A stretch of DNA of 64,000 nucleotides from Streptomyces sp. G-G2. GTDB taxonomy: Bacteria; Actinomycetota; Actinomycetes; Streptomycetales; Streptomycetaceae. Where the stretch lies: the NCBI RefSeq assembly GCF_030063135.1, contig NZ_JASISO010000011.1, forward strand, positions 111,335 through 175,334, given 5' to 3'. The position numbers and the translations under genes were made by a program. The notes beneath the pieces are model-generated. The model saw nothing but the letters and a program-made list of their open reading frames with translations. It was not told where the DNA came from and made no database searches. This document shows positions 18,296 to 27,399 of this stretch, one piece after another. Numbering within the stretch: position 1 is the stretch's first letter; each line of letters begins with the position of its first letter.

Positions 18296-19771
18296 GTGAG
18301 CACCACACCCGTACCCGCACCCGACACCCGACTCCGCGGCCCCGCCGTCTGGGCCCTCGTCCTCACCGGTGTCGCCAGCTTCATGGCCGCCCTCGACAAC
18401 CTCGTCGTCACCACCGCCCTCCCCGCCCTCCGCGAGGATCTCGGCGGCGCGCTCGAAGACCTCGAATGGACGGTGAACGCCTATACCCTCACGTTCGCCG
18501 TCCTCCTCATGTTCGGCTCCGCCCTCGGCGACCGCTTCGGCCGCCGCAGGCTCTTCATCACCGGGCTCACGATCTTCACCGGCGCCTCCGCCGCGGCCGC
18601 CCTCTCGCCCGGGATCGACGCCCTCATCGCCGCCCGCGCCGTCCAGGGCGTCGGCGCCGCGATCATGATGCCGCTCACCCTCACCCTGCTGACCGCCGCC
18701 GTCCCGGCCGCCCGCCGCGGTATGGCCCTCGGGATCTACGGCGCCGTCACCGGCCTCGCCGTCGCCAGCGGCCCGCTCATCGGCGGCAGCCTCACCGAGC
18801 ACATCTCCTGGCAGTGGATCTTCTGGCTGAACGTGCCGATCGGCCTCGCCCTGATCCCGCTCGCCCGCCTGCGCCTGGTCGAGTCCACCGCCCCCAACTC
18901 CCGCCTGGACATCCCCGGCACCCTCCTCATCAGCGGCGGACTCTTCGGGATCGTCTACGCCCTGGTCAACGCCAACGCACACGGCTGGACCAGCGCCCCG
19001 GTCCTGACCGGCCTGATCCTCGGCGGCGCCCTCGTCGGCGGGTTCGTCTACCACGGCATCAACAGCGCGAACCCGATGCTCCCCATGCGGCTCTTCCGCA
19101 ACCGCGGCTTCCTCGGGATCAACTTCGCCAGCCTGCTGATGTTCCTCGGCATGTTCGGCTCGATCTTCCTGCTCAGCCAGTTCCTCCAGGGCGTCACGGG
19201 TTACTCGCCCACCGAAGCGGGCCTGCGCATGCTGCCCTGGACCGGCATGCCGATGATCGTCGCCCCGATCGCCGGAATCCTCTCCGACCGCATCGGCGGC
19301 CGCCCCGTCGTCGCCGCCGGACTCGCCTTCCAGGCGATCGGCCTCGGCTGGTTCGCGATGGTGCTCAGCGCCGACGTCTCGTACACCGCCCAGCTCCCGG
19401 CCCTGATCCTCAGCGGCATCGGCATGGCCCTGTACTTCGCCCCCGCCGCGAACGTCCTGATGTCCACCGTCACCCCCGCCGACCAGGGCAAGGCCTCCGG
19501 CGCCAACAACGCCCTGCGCGAGCTGGGCGGCGCCCTCGGTGTCGCCGTCCTCGCCTCGGTCTTCTCCGCCCAGGGCGGCTACGAGACCCCGCAGTCCTTC
19601 ACCGACGGAACCGTCCCCGCCCTGTGGATCGGCGCGGGCGCCGTCGCCCTGGCCGCCCTGCTGGCCCTGCTCCTGCCCGGCCGCGCCGCGCAGCGCGCCC
19701 AGGCCGCGGGCCCGGTCAGCGGCTCCGCGACGGCCCCGGCCGAGGCCCGGGTCAAGGTCGCCGCACACTGA
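18296..19771 (+). CDS. DHA2-family (14-helix) MFS drug efflux pump
   Basis: 491-residue proton-driven exporter. Motif A is in the loop after helix 2 (GSALGDRFGRRRLF), the antiporter motif C is in helix 5 (AVTGLAVASGPLIGGSLTE), and helix 1 carries the DHA2 sequence MAALDNLVVTTALPAL. There are about 14 membrane segments, the usual size for EmrB/QacA relatives. The substrate is unknown. GTG at 18296 has GGGGGA 5 bases upstream. The shared operator places it under the neighbouring TetR protein. Confidence 0.92.
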   Translation: MSTTPVPAPDTRLRGPAVWALVLTGVASFMAALDNLVVTTALPALREDLGGALEDLEWTVNAYTLTFAVLLMFGSALGDRFGRRRLFITGLTIFTGASAAAALSPGIDALIAARAVQGVGAAIMMPLTLTLLTAAVPAARRGMALGIYGAVTGLAVASGPLIGGSLTEHISWQWIFWLNVPIGLALIPLARLRLVESTAPNSRLDIPGTLLISGGLFGIVYALVNANAHGWTSAPVLTGLILGGALVGGFVYHGINSANPMLPMRLFRNRGFLGINFASLLMFLGMFGSIFLLSQFLQGVTGYSPTEAGLRMLPWTGMPMIVAPIAGILSDRIGGRPVVAAGLAFQAIGLGWFAMVLSADVSYTAQLPALILSGIGMALYFAPAANVLMSTVTPADQGKASGANNALRELGGALGVAVLASVFSAQGGYETPQSFTDGTVPALWIGAGAVALAALLALLLPGRAAQRAQAAGPVSGSATAPAEARVKVAAH

Positions 19772-19779
19772 CGGCCCCC

Positions 19780-19822
19780 TACGGTCCGTGGCCCCGCCGG
19801 GAAGCGGGGGCCACGGACCGTA
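19780..19822 (+). terminator. long hairpin terminating the pump gene, overlapping the murB promoter
   Basis: TACGGTCCGTGGCCCCGC (19780-19797) pairs with GCGGGGGCCACGGACCGTA (19804-19822): 18 base pairs with one bulged base and a CGGGAA loop, starting 9 bases after the pump stop. The last bases of the stem form the TACTCT hexamer (19821-19826) that lies 7 bases before the murB start. Confidence 0.85.
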
Positions 19823-19833
19823 CTCTTGTCCAC

Positions 19834-20889
19834 GTGCAGGAACTCCACGATGCCCCCCTCGCCCCGCTGACCACCTTCCGCCTCGGCGGCCCGGCCACCC
19901 GGCTGGTCACCGCGACCACCGACGCCGAGGTCACCGCCGCCGTGCGCGCGGCCGACGAGAGCGGCACCCCGCTCCTGATCATCGGCGGCGGCAGCAACCT
20001 GGTCATCGGCGACCAGGGCTTCGACGGCACCGCCCTGCGCATCGCGACCACCGGCTTCGTCCTCGACGGCGCCACCCTGGAACTCGCCGCGGGCGAGAAC
20101 TGGAGCGAGGCCGTCGCCCGCACCGTCGAAGCGGGCCTCGCCGGGATCGAATGCCTCGCCGGGATCCCCGGCTCCGCCGGAGCGACCCCCGTGCAGAACG
20201 TCGGGGCGTACGGCCAGGAGGTGTCCAGCACCATCACCGAGGTCGTCGCCTACGACCGTACGCTCGGCGAAACGATCACCCTCACCAACGCCGAATGCGC
20301 GTTCTCGTACCGCCACAGCACCTTCAAGGAGCACCCGGAGCGCTACGTCGTCCTGCGCGTCCGCTTCGCCCTGGAAGCCGCGGGCGGCCTCTCCGCGCCG
20401 ATCAAGTACCCCGAGACCGCCCGCGCCCTCGGCGTCGAGGCGGGCGACCGGGTCCCCGCCGCCACCGCCCGCGAGACCGTCCTGCGGCTGCGCGCCTGCA
20501 AGGGCATGGTGCTCGACCCCGCCGACCACGACACCTGGTCCGCCGGTTCCTTCTTCACCAACCCGGTCCTGAGCGACGAGGCCTACGCCGCTTTCCTGGC
20601 CCGCGTCCACGACCGCCTCGGCCCCGACACCGCCCCGCCCGCCTACCCGGCGGCCGACGGCCGTACGAAGACCAGCGCGGCCTGGCTGATCGACAAGGCG
20701 GGCTTCACCAAGGGGTACGGCTCCGGCCCCGCCCGGATCTCCACCAAGCACACCCTGGCCCTCACCAACCGCGGCGAGGCCACCACCGAGGACCTCCTCA
20801 CCCTGGCCCGCGAGGTCGTCGCGGGCGTCCACGCGGCCTTCGGCGTCACCCTGGTCAACGAACCGGTGACGGTCGGCGTCAGCATCTGA
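19834..20889 (+). CDS. murB: UDP-N-acetylenolpyruvoylglucosamine reductase
   Basis: Flavoenzyme that reduces UDP-GlcNAc-enolpyruvate to UDP-MurNAc with NADPH, the second committed step of peptidoglycan precursor synthesis in the cytosol. The 351-residue product shows the FAD domain LTTFRLGGPA and LLIIGGGSNLVIGDQGFDG, the GIPGSAGATPVQNVGAYGQEV core, AFSYRHSTFKE and the GSFFTNPVL stretch with the catalytic serine. GTG at 19834 lies 7 bases after a TACTCT -10-like box and has no ribosome site, so the transcript is probably leaderless. Length and motifs are normal. Confidence 0.95.
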   Translation: MQELHDAPLAPLTTFRLGGPATRLVTATTDAEVTAAVRAADESGTPLLIIGGGSNLVIGDQGFDGTALRIATTGFVLDGATLELAAGENWSEAVARTVEAGLAGIECLAGIPGSAGATPVQNVGAYGQEVSSTITEVVAYDRTLGETITLTNAECAFSYRHSTFKEHPERYVVLRVRFALEAAGGLSAPIKYPETARALGVEAGDRVPAATARETVLRLRACKGMVLDPADHDTWSAGSFFTNPVLSDEAYAAFLARVHDRLGPDTAPPAYPAADGRTKTSAAWLIDKAGFTKGYGSGPARISTKHTLALTNRGEATTEDLLTLAREVVAGVHAAFGVTLVNEPVTVGVSI

Positions 20890-20905
20890 GGAGTCCCGGC
20901 CGCCC

Positions 20906-21322
20906 ATGATCTGTCCCCGGCACGGGGCCGGTACGGACCCCACCAGACTGGTGGGACGCACGATCGCCAGCATCGTCGCGTCCTGGCACGTCTACGAGGG
21001 CGAACGCTCCGAAGCCCCCCTCGACGTCTGGCTCATCGACGACGAGGGCGACTCCACCAGGATCACCACCGGCTCCGACCGGTGCCTGATCGTCGAGTCG
21101 GCCGACCCGCACGCGCCCTGCGACATGGACGAGTGGGGCCGGATCGAGGTCGGCGAGGACCTCGGCGACCACCCCTTCCTGCGCCACCTCGGTGACACCG
21201 TGGCGACGGTGAGCGAGTACGCGGCCCCGCGGACCGGCCGCACCCAGCTGGAGATCGGCTTCGCCGACGGCGACCGGGTGCGGGCCGACTGCTGGGAAGG
21301 CGACCTCCGTCTCACCCGCTGA
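20906..21322 (+). CDS. small conserved-looking protein of unknown function
   Basis: 138-residue soluble, acidic protein (pI clearly low; many Asp/Glu). No family recognised. The centre reads as alternating beta strands (APLDVWLIDDEGDSTRITTG, DRCLIVESAD, TQLEIGFADGDRVRADCWEG), which suggests a small beta-rich domain. It starts 16 bases after murB, with AGGAG 13 bases upstream of the ATG, so it is probably in the murB transcript. It ends 3 bases from the converging adenosine deaminase gene. Confidence 0.7.
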   Translation: MICPRHGAGTDPTRLVGRTIASIVASWHVYEGERSEAPLDVWLIDDEGDSTRITTGSDRCLIVESADPHAPCDMDEWGRIEVGEDLGDHPFLRHLGDTVATVSEYAAPRTGRTQLEIGFADGDRVRADCWEGDLRLTR

Positions 21323-21325
21323 GAC

Positions 21326-22345
21326 TCAGCTGGTCAGCCAGTGGTCGATCCCCGCCAGCAGCTTGGCCTGTACGTCCTCGGGCGCGGCCGAACCGCGCAC
21401 CGACTGCCGGGCCAGCTCGGCCAGCTCCGCGTCCGTGAAGGCGTGGTGGCGGCGGGCGATCTCGTACTGCGCCGCCAGCCGGGACCCGAACAGCAGCGGG
21501 TCGTCGGCGCCCAGCGCCATCGGCACGCCCGCCTCGAACAGGGTCCGCAGCGGAACGTCCTCGTGGCGCTCATAGACCCCCAGGGCCACATTGGACGCCG
21601 GACAGACCTCGCAGGTGATCTGGCGGTCGGCCAGCCGCTGCAGCAGCCGCGGGTCCTCGGCGGCCCGGACGCCGTGCCCGATGCGGGCGGCGCGCAGATC
21701 GTCCAGGCAGTCCCGGACGGAGGAGGGCCCGCTCAGCTCACCGCCGTGCGGGGCCGCCAGCAGACCGCCCTCGCGGGCGATCGCGAAGGCCCGGTCGAAG
21801 TCGCGGGCCATGCCGCGGCGCTCGTCGTTCGAGAGCCCGAAGCCGACGATGCCGCGGTCGGCGTAGCGGACGGCGAGCCGCGCCAGGGTCCGGGCGTCGA
21901 GGGGGTGCTTCATCCGGTTCGCGGCGATGACCACGCGCATGCCCAGGCCCGTCTCGCGGGAGGCGGCGTCCACGGCGTCCAGGATGATCTCCACGGCCGG
22001 GATCATGCCGCCGAGCAGGGGGGCGTAGGAGGTCGGATCCACCTGGATCTCCAGCCAGCCGCTGCCGTCCCGTACGTCCTCCTCCGCGGCCTCGCGGACC
22101 AGGCGCCGGATGTCGTCGGGCTCGCGCAGGCAGGAGCGGGCGGCGTCGTAGAGCCGCTGGAAACGGAACCAGCCGCGCTCATCGGTGGCCCGCAGTTTGG
22201 GTGGCTCTCCGCCGGTCAGCGCGTCGGGCAGCCGCACGCCGTACTTGTCGGCCAGCTCCAGCAGGGTCGACGGGCGCATCGAACCCGTGAAGTGCAGGTG
22301 GAGGTGGGCTTTCGGCAGAAGCGTGAGATCGCGTACGTGCTCCAT
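21326..22345 (-). CDS. add: adenosine deaminase family protein
   Basis: 339-residue zinc hydrolase of purine salvage (adenosine to inosine). Family marks in order: KAHLHLHFTGSM with the first zinc pair (H16, H18), VVIAANRM, VGFGLSNDERR, APHGGE with the proton-donor glutamate, RIGHGVRA, and ALGADDPLLF with the metal-binding aspartates. The final motif is more often SLNTDDP; the GADDP form is seen in some deaminase-like members, so the exact purine substrate is not certain. ATG start at 22345. Alone in its unit. Confidence 0.88.
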   Translation of the reverse strand: MEHVRDLTLLPKAHLHLHFTGSMRPSTLLELADKYGVRLPDALTGGEPPKLRATDERGWFRFQRLYDAARSCLREPDDIRRLVREAAEEDVRDGSGWLEIQVDPTSYAPLLGGMIPAVEIILDAVDAASRETGLGMRVVIAANRMKHPLDARTLARLAVRYADRGIVGFGLSNDERRGMARDFDRAFAIAREGGLLAAPHGGELSGPSSVRDCLDDLRAARIGHGVRAAEDPRLLQRLADRQITCEVCPASNVALGVYERHEDVPLRTLFEAGVPMALGADDPLLFGSRLAAQYEIARRHHAFTDAELAELARQSVRGSAAPEDVQAKLLAGIDHWLTS

Positions 22346-22551
22346 CCGGTGATCCTGCCGTACGAATCGCCCGCGCGGCAGTCCGTTTCCCGATCGGGAC
22401 CGTTCCCGAACGCAGTTCCACCGGGGTCCAGGTCCCCGCGCGGCGGTTCCCCCACCCGCCCCACCCGCCCCGCCCCGTCCCGTCCCGGAACCGGCTCCGC
22501 CCGGACGCGGTCCCCACCCGCCGGGCGCCCTGGCAATCCAGCCAACGGGAA

Positions 22552-22579
22552 GGGGGCCCGGGACGGAACCCGGGCCCCC
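22552..22579 (-). terminator. terminator after the aminotransferase gene
   Basis: GGGGGCCCGGG (22552-22562) with CCCGGGCCCCC (22569-22579), loop ACGGAA, about 30 bases past the stop of the leftward aminotransferase gene. The remaining gap to the adenosine deaminase start (22346-22551) holds C-rich sequence and no gene. Confidence 0.8.
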
Positions 22580-22609
22580 CTCTACTCCGCCGTGCCGCCC
22601 GCCCTACGG

Positions 22610-23836
22610 CTAGGCCTTGGCCTCGGCCAGGAGCTTCTGGATCCGGGACACGCCCTCCACCAGGTCCTCGTCACCGAGCGCGTACGAAAGGCGCAGGTAG
22701 CCGGGGGTGCCGAAGGCCTCGCCCGGGACGACCGCGACCTCGACCTCGTCCAGGATCAGGGCCGCCAGCTCGACCGAGCTCTGCGGTCGCTGCCCGCGGA
22801 TCTCCTTGCCCAGCAGCTCCTTCACCGAGGGGTACGCGTAGAACGCGCCCTCGGGGGTCGGGCAGAAGACGCCCTCGATCTCGTTGAGCATCTTGACCAT
22901 GGTCTGGCGGCGGCGGTCGAAGGCCTTGCGCATCTCCGCGACCGCGTCCAGGTTCCCGGACACCGCGGCCAGCGCGGCGACCTGCGCCACGTTGGAGACG
23001 TTCGAGGTGGCGTGCGACTGGAGGTTCGTCGCGGCCTTGACGACGTCCTTCGGGCCCACGATCCACCCGACGCGCCAGCCGGTCATGGCGTACGTCTTGG
23101 CCACGCCGTTGACGACGATGCACTTGTCGGCGAGCGCGGGCACCAGCACGGGCAGCGAGGTGAACTTCGCGTCCCCGTAGACCAGGTGCTCGTAGATCTC
23201 GTCGGTCAGCACCCACAGGCCGTGCTCGGCTGCCCACTCGCCGATGGCGCGGGAGTCCTCCTCCGAGTAGACGGCGCCGGTCGGGTTCGACGGGGAAACG
23301 AAGAGGACGACCTTCGTGCGCTCGGTGCGCGCCGCTTCCAGCTGCTCGACGGTGACCCGGTAACCAGTGGTCTCGTCGGCCACGACGTCGACCGGCACAC
23401 CGCCCGCGAGACGGATCGACTCGGGGTAGGTGGTCCAGTAAGGGGCCGGGACGATGACCTCGTCGCCCGGGTCGAGGATCGCGGCGAAGGCCTCGTAGAT
23501 GGCCTGCTTGCCACCGTTGGTGACGAGGATCTGGGCCGGGTCGACGGCGTAGCCCGAGTCGCGCAGCGTCTTCTCCGCGATGGCCTTCTTCAGCTCCGGC
23601 AGGCCACCCGCCGGGGTGTAGCGGTGGTACTTCGGGTTGCGGCAGGCCTCGACCGCGGCCTCGACGATGTAGTCGGGGGTCGGGAAGTCGGGCTCACCGG
23701 CGCCGAAGCCGATCACCGGACGGCCCGCGGCCTTGAGGGCCTTGGCCTTGGCGTCGACGGCGAGGGTGGCGGACTCGGAAATGGCGCCGATACGGGCGGA
23801 GACCCGGCGCTCGGAAGAAGGCGTTGCAGAGCTCAT
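22610..23836 (-). CDS. aspC: aspartate aminotransferase (class I, Ib subgroup)
   Basis: 408-residue PLP enzyme converting aspartate and 2-oxoglutarate to oxaloacetate and glutamate. Visible: the N-terminal [21 protein letters not shown] with the PLP-contacting Asn184, [10 protein letters not shown] (Asp212, Tyr215), the lysine motif [14 protein letters not shown] with Lys247, and the C-terminal YLRLSYA with the carboxylate-binding arginine. The Ib type is the one found in Thermus and actinobacteria. ATG at 23836; the upstream in-frame extension lacks similarity. Divergent from tRNA-Trp/secE. Confidence 0.93.
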   Translation of the reverse strand: MSSATPSSERRVSARIGAISESATLAVDAKAKALKAAGRPVIGFGAGEPDFPTPDYIVEAAVEACRNPKYHRYTPAGGLPELKKAIAEKTLRDSGYAVDPAQILVTNGGKQAIYEAFAAILDPGDEVIVPAPYWTTYPESIRLAGGVPVDVVADETTGYRVTVEQLEAARTERTKVVLFVSPSNPTGAVYSEEDSRAIGEWAAEHGLWVLTDEIYEHLVYGDAKFTSLPVLVPALADKCIVVNGVAKTYAMTGWRVGWIVGPKDVVKAATNLQSHATSNVSNVAQVAALAAVSGNLDAVAEMRKAFDRRRQTMVKMLNEIEGVFCPTPEGAFYAYPSVKELLGKEIRGQRPQSSVELAALILDEVEVAVVPGEAFGTPGYLRLSYALGDEDLVEGVSRIQKLLAEAKA

Positions 23837-24027
23837 GCGGCCAATCGTCCCAGACCGCGAAGTGCCGCCGCACACCGTTTCACTTACCGGACGGAGCAGG
23901 TCCGGCCCGTCTCTGTTCGACGTCGGGGCCGGGACCACGTATGCTCACCTGTCGTTGGACCTCACCAACCGCTTCAAACGCGTGCACTCCGTGCACTCGC
24001 TCGGATGCGGTAGGTTGGGGAAAGCAA

Positions 24028-24100
24028 AGGGTCGTAGCTCAATTGGTAGAGCACTGGTCTCCAAAACCAGCGGTTGGGGGTTCGAGTCCCTCCGGCCCTG
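24028..24100 (+). tRNA. tRNA-Trp (anticodon CCA)
   Basis: 73-base cloverleaf: acceptor AGGGTCG (24028-24034) with CGGCCCT (24093-24099), anticodon stem CTGGT/ACCAG with loop CTCCAAA giving CCA, T loop TTCGAGT, discriminator G. It precedes secE, the order seen in many bacteria. Confidence 0.97.
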
Positions 24101-24206
24101 CTCCACACTCCTTCGCCGGAAGTGTGCGCAGGTACGTACATCTATGCACCGCCGTGCGGCTCAACCGGGGCGCGGCACGGCCATGACCCGGATTCAGGTG
24201 AGAGAC

Positions 24207-24488
24207 GTGACGGACGCCGTGGGCTCCATCGACATGCCTGACGCCGAGGACGAGACCCGCGAGAAGAAGGCCCGAAAGGGCGGCAAGCGCGGAAAGAAGG
24301 GCCCCCTGGGCCGTCTCGCGCTCTTCTACCGGCAGATCGTCGCGGAGCTCCGCAAGGTCGTCTGGCCGACTCGCAACCAGCTGACGACGTACACCACTGT
24401 GGTGATCGTGTTCGTCGTCATCATGATCGGTCTTGTTACCGTGATTGACTATGGCTTCAACGCGGCCATCAAGTTCGTCTTCGGCTGA
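24207..24488 (+). CDS. secE: preprotein translocase subunit SecE
   Basis: Membrane subunit of the SecYEG protein-export channel. The 93-residue product has a charged N-terminus with a Lys/Arg/Gly run, the amphipathic helix FYRQIVAELRKVVWPTRNQL with the family signature KVVWPT, and one membrane helix (about 65-88). GTG at 24207 (protein MTDAVGSIDMP) matches the usual streptomycete start; ATG at 24183 would add 8 residues. It is followed by nusG after 84 bases, the classic pairing. Confidence 0.96.
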   Translation: MTDAVGSIDMPDAEDETREKKARKGGKRGKKGPLGRLALFYRQIVAELRKVVWPTRNQLTTYTTVVIVFVVIMIGLVTVIDYGFNAAIKFVFG

Positions 24489-24572
24489 TCCCCGCGGGGG
24501 GCGGCACCTTGATGGGTGCCGCCCGTTTTCGCATGTTCCACCCCATTTTGTATCCAGGAAGAAGCAGCCACC

Positions 24573-25538
24573 GTGTCTGACCCGAACCTGAACGCGAGCC
24601 CCGACTCCGTCGAGTCCGTCGAGGACGCGCTCGACATCGTCGAGGCGGCGGACGCTGCTGACCCGGACGAGGTCGAGATCGCCGACGCCGAGGCGGGTGT
24701 CGCGGCCGAGGAGGCCGCCGTGCACGTCGTCGACGAGGACGAGGCGTCCGACGAGGCTGACGACACCGACGAGGACCTCGCCGCCGACGCGGCCGACGAG
24801 GACACCCCGGCTGACGACGACGCCGAGGACGGCGACGCCGAGGACGAGGCCGACGACGCCGAAGAGGCGGACGAGGCCGACGCCGAGGCCACCGCCGAGG
24901 ACGAAGAGCCCGCGGAGCCGGTCGACCCGATCCAGGCCCTGCGCGACGAACTCCGCAGCCTGCCCGGCGAGTGGTACGTGATCCACACCTACGCGGGCTA
25001 CGAGAAGCGCGTGAAGGCGAACCTGGAGCAGCGCGCCGTCTCGCTGAACGTCGAGGACTTCATCTACTCGGCCGAAGTGCCCGAGGAAGAGATCGTCCAG
25101 ATCAAGAACGGCGAGCGCAAGAACGTCCGGCAGAACAAGCTGCCCGGTTACGTTCTCGTCCGCATGGATCTGACGAACGAGTCCTGGGGCGTCGTCCGCA
25201 ACACCCCGGGCGTCACCGGCTTCGTGGGCAACGCCTACGACCCGTACCCGTTGACCCTCGACGAGATCGTCAAGATGCTCGCCCCCGAGGCGCAGGAGAA
25301 GGCCGCCAAGCTGGCCGCGGAAGAGGCCGGTCTGCCCGCGCCCGCCGTCAAGCGCACCATCGAGGTCCTGGACTTCGAGGTCGGCGACTCGGTCACCGTC
25401 ACCGACGGCCCGTTCGCCACGCTCCAGGCGACCATCAACGAGATCAACCCGGACTCGAAGAAGGTCAAGGGTCTCGTCGAGATCTTCGGCCGCGAGACCC
25501 CGGTCGAGCTGAGCTTCGACCAGATCCAGAAGAACTGA
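24573..25538 (+). CDS. nusG: transcription termination/antitermination factor NusG
   Basis: Binds RNA polymerase and couples it to Rho or the ribosome. The 321-residue product has three parts: residues 1-130, an almost uncharged-base-free acidic stretch (Asp, Glu, Ala); the NGN domain from [20 protein letters not shown] (about 132-230); and the KOW domain with [19 protein letters not shown] to the end. The acidic N-terminal extension is typical of streptomycete NusG and absent from the ~180-residue E. coli protein. GTG at 24573 with AGGAAG upstream. Confidence 0.96.
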   Translation: MSDPNLNASPDSVESVEDALDIVEAADAADPDEVEIADAEAGVAAEEAAVHVVDEDEASDEADDTDEDLAADAADEDTPADDDAEDGDAEDEADDAEEADEADAEATAEDEEPAEPVDPIQALRDELRSLPGEWYVIHTYAGYEKRVKANLEQRAVSLNVEDFIYSAEVPEEEIVQIKNGERKNVRQNKLPGYVLVRMDLTNESWGVVRNTPGVTGFVGNAYDPYPLTLDEIVKMLAPEAQEKAAKLAAEEAGLPAPAVKRTIEVLDFEVGDSVTVTDGPFATLQATINEINPDSKKVKGLVEIFGRETPVELSFDQIQKN

Positions 25539-25561
25539 TCCAGATCTTCTGACACACGCTT

Positions 25562-25611
25562 CCAGCCAGGTCAGATCGCCCCGGAAAGGGTGGTCTGACC
25601 TGCTGGGTTTT
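25562..25611 (+). terminator. intrinsic terminator after nusG
   Basis: CAGGTCAGA (25567-25575) pairs with TCTGACCTG (25594-25602), extended outward by CCAG (25562-25565) with CTGG (25603-25606), followed by GTTTT. One of the few hairpins here with a real T-run; it separates secE-nusG from rplKA. Confidence 0.88.
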
Positions 25612-25706
25612 CAGCCCCGCCCTGATACCCGTTATCGTGGTGCGGTATGCCTCCATCCGGATGACCGGTTGGCGGCGAAAAACTCTCACAGGACCCGGAG
25701 AGAGCA

Positions 25707-26141
25707 ATGCCTCCCAAGAAGAAGAAGATCACGGGGCTCATCAAGCTCCAGATCAAGGCCGGTGCGGCCAACCCGGCGCCGCCGGTCGGCCCCGCGCTCG
25801 GTCAGCACGGCGTCAACATCATGGAGTTCTGCAAGGCCTACAACGCCGCGACCGAGTCGCAGCGTGGCATGGTCGTGCCGGTGGAGATCACGGTCTACGA
25901 CGACCGCTCCTTCACCTTCGTGACGAAGACCCCCCCGGCCGCGCGTCTGATCCTCAAGCACGCGGGTGTGGAGAAGGGCTCGGGCGAGCCTCACAAGACC
26001 AAGGTCGCCAAGCTCACCGGCGCCCAGGTCCGCGAGATCGCCACGCTGAAGATGCCTGACCTGAACGCCAACGACCTGGCCGCCGCCGAGAAGATCATCG
26101 CCGGCACCGCCCGTTCGATGGGCATCACGGTCGAGGGCTGA
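25707..26141 (+). CDS. rplK: 50S ribosomal protein L11
   Basis: 144-residue protein of the GTPase-associated centre of the large subunit. Family marks: [34 protein letters not shown] in the N-terminal domain and [11 protein letters not shown] at the end. ATG at 25707 with GGAGAGAG upstream. The N-terminal proline-rich surface that contacts the thiopeptide site is normal, with no unusual changes at PVGPALG. Confidence 0.97.
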
Positions 26142-26168
26142 TCCAGCCCCTCGCACGCCCCAGTGGTA

Positions 26169-26184
26169 GGGCCAGCGCTGGCCC
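26169..26184. promoter_or_regulatory. perfect 16-base palindrome between rplK and rplA
   Basis: GGGCCAGCGCTGGCCC sits 27 bases after the rplK stop. As RNA it can form a short hairpin; as a site near the rplA start it could be part of the L1 autoregulation element or a processing site. No T-run follows, so termination is unlikely. Confidence 0.45.
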
Positions 26185-26250
26185 GCACCACGACTCCACA
26201 CCAGCCACGCGGCGGAAGCCGCATGGTGCTATCTGCAAACAGGAGCAGAA

Positions 26251-26979
26251 GTGAAGCGCAGCAAGACTCTCCGCGCTGCGGACGCCAAGATCGACCGGGA
26301 GAAGCTCTACGCCCCGCTCGAGGCCGTCCGTCTCGCCAAGGAGACCTCCGCGACCAAGTTCGACAGCACCGTCGAGGTCGCCTTCCGCCTGGGTGTCGAC
26401 CCGCGCAAGGCCGACCAGATGGTCCGCGGCACCGTGAACCTCCCGCACGGCACCGGCAAGACCGCCCGGGTCCTGGTCTTCGCGACCGGTGACCGTGCAG
26501 CGGCCGCGGAAGCCGCCGGCGCCGACATCGTCGGCAACGACGAGCTGATCGACGAGATCGCGAAGGGCAACCGCCTCAACGAGTTCGACGCCGTTGTCGC
26601 CACCCCGGACCTCATGGGCAAGGTCGGCCGCCTCGGCCGCGTGCTCGGTCCCCGTGGCCTCATGCCGAACCCGAAGACCGGCACCGTCACGATGGACGTC
26701 GCCAAGGCTGTCACCGAGATCAAGGGTGGCAAGATCGAGTTCCGCGTCGACAAGCACTCGAACCTGCACTTCATCATCGGCAAGGTCTCCTTCACCGATG
26801 AGCAGCTCGTCGAGAACTACGGCGCGGCCCTGGACGAGATCCTTCGTCTGAAGCCGTCCGCCTCGAAGGGCCGCTACATCAAGAAGGCCGCCCTGAGCAC
26901 CACGATGGGCCCCGGCATCATCCTGGACCAGAGCCGCACCCGGAACCTCCTCGTCGAGGAAGACCCGGCGTCGGTCTGA
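26251..26979 (+). CDS. rplA: 50S ribosomal protein L1
   Basis: 242-residue L1-stalk protein. Family marks: [65 protein letters not shown] (the L1 signature) and [21 protein letters not shown] at 26251 with AGGAG 6 bases upstream. L1 of other bacteria represses its own operon by binding a leader hairpin that mimics its 23S site. Confidence 0.97.
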   Translation: MKRSKTLRAADAKIDREKLYAPLEAVRLAKETSATKFDSTVEVAFRLGVDPRKADQMVRGTVNLPHGTGKTARVLVFATGDRAAAAEAAGADIVGNDELIDEIAKGNRLNEFDAVVATPDLMGKVGRLGRVLGPRGLMPNPKTGTVTMDVAKAVTEIKGGKIEFRVDKHSNLHFIIGKVSFTDEQLVENYGAALDEILRLKPSASKGRYIKKAALSTTMGPGIILDQSRTRNLLVEEDPASV

Positions 26980-27016
26980 TCCGGCCGGGCCCCCGGGCTC
27001 ACCGGCAGTATCCGAG

Positions 27017-27054
27017 CGGGCCCCGCACCTCCCTCACGGGAGGCGCGGGGCCCG
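27017..27054 (+). terminator. strong terminator after rplA
   Basis: CGGGCCCCGC (27017-27026) with GCGGGGCCCG (27045-27054), one A-C mismatch, then CCTCCC with GGGAGG and a TCAC loop; 16 pairs in all, followed by TTTCCGTT. It makes rplJL a separate transcription unit. Confidence 0.9.
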
Positions 27055-27179
27055 TTTCCGTTCCCGGGCGGCCCGCCGGGGCCACTCCGGGGGCGCGGGC
27101 CCGCAGCGGGGCTCCCAGCGGCCTCCAGGGGCCCGCGGGGGTCTCCAGGGGGCGATTTGCTCCGGGGCGGGATGTTCGC

Positions 27180-27399
27180 GTACGCTTCCGGAGAAGCCAA
27201 AGACCGCTGGTCGTTGCCGTGCTCGCAAGAGGACGGCGGCCGAAGGATTCGCTAGCTGCGAACGACCTGCGCAGGTGTTCAGTGGAAAGTTCCCGGACTC
27301 GTTCCGGTTGAGCTACGCCCCGAGCGCCTGCGCCGGGGCGTTTTCGTTGTCTAGCCCCTTCTGAGCGGTCCTCATCACCCGGAAGGAGGCCGACGCACT
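27180..27399 (+). promoter_or_regulatory. rplJL leader RNA, probable L10-type leader with an attenuator
   Basis: A 220-base untranslated leader between the rplA terminator region and rplJ. It contains the AGCCAAAGACCGCTGGTCG stretch (27194 onward) that I associate with the L10 leader family of actinobacteria, several small stems (for example the palindrome ACCTGCGCAGGT near 27269), and then a terminator-shaped hairpin with a T-run before the rplJ ribosome site (AGGAGG, 27383-27390). L10 (with L7/L12) binding to such leaders is known to repress the operon in other bacteria. Confidence 0.65.
27315..27344 (+). terminator. terminator-shaped hairpin inside the rplJ leader
   Basis: ACGCCCCG (27315-27322) pairs with CGGGGCGT (27334-27341), inner stem GCG/CGC with loop CCTG, followed directly by TTTT. 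It lies 56 bases before the rplJ start, so it is positioned as an attenuator and not as the end of a unit. Confidence 0.7.
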
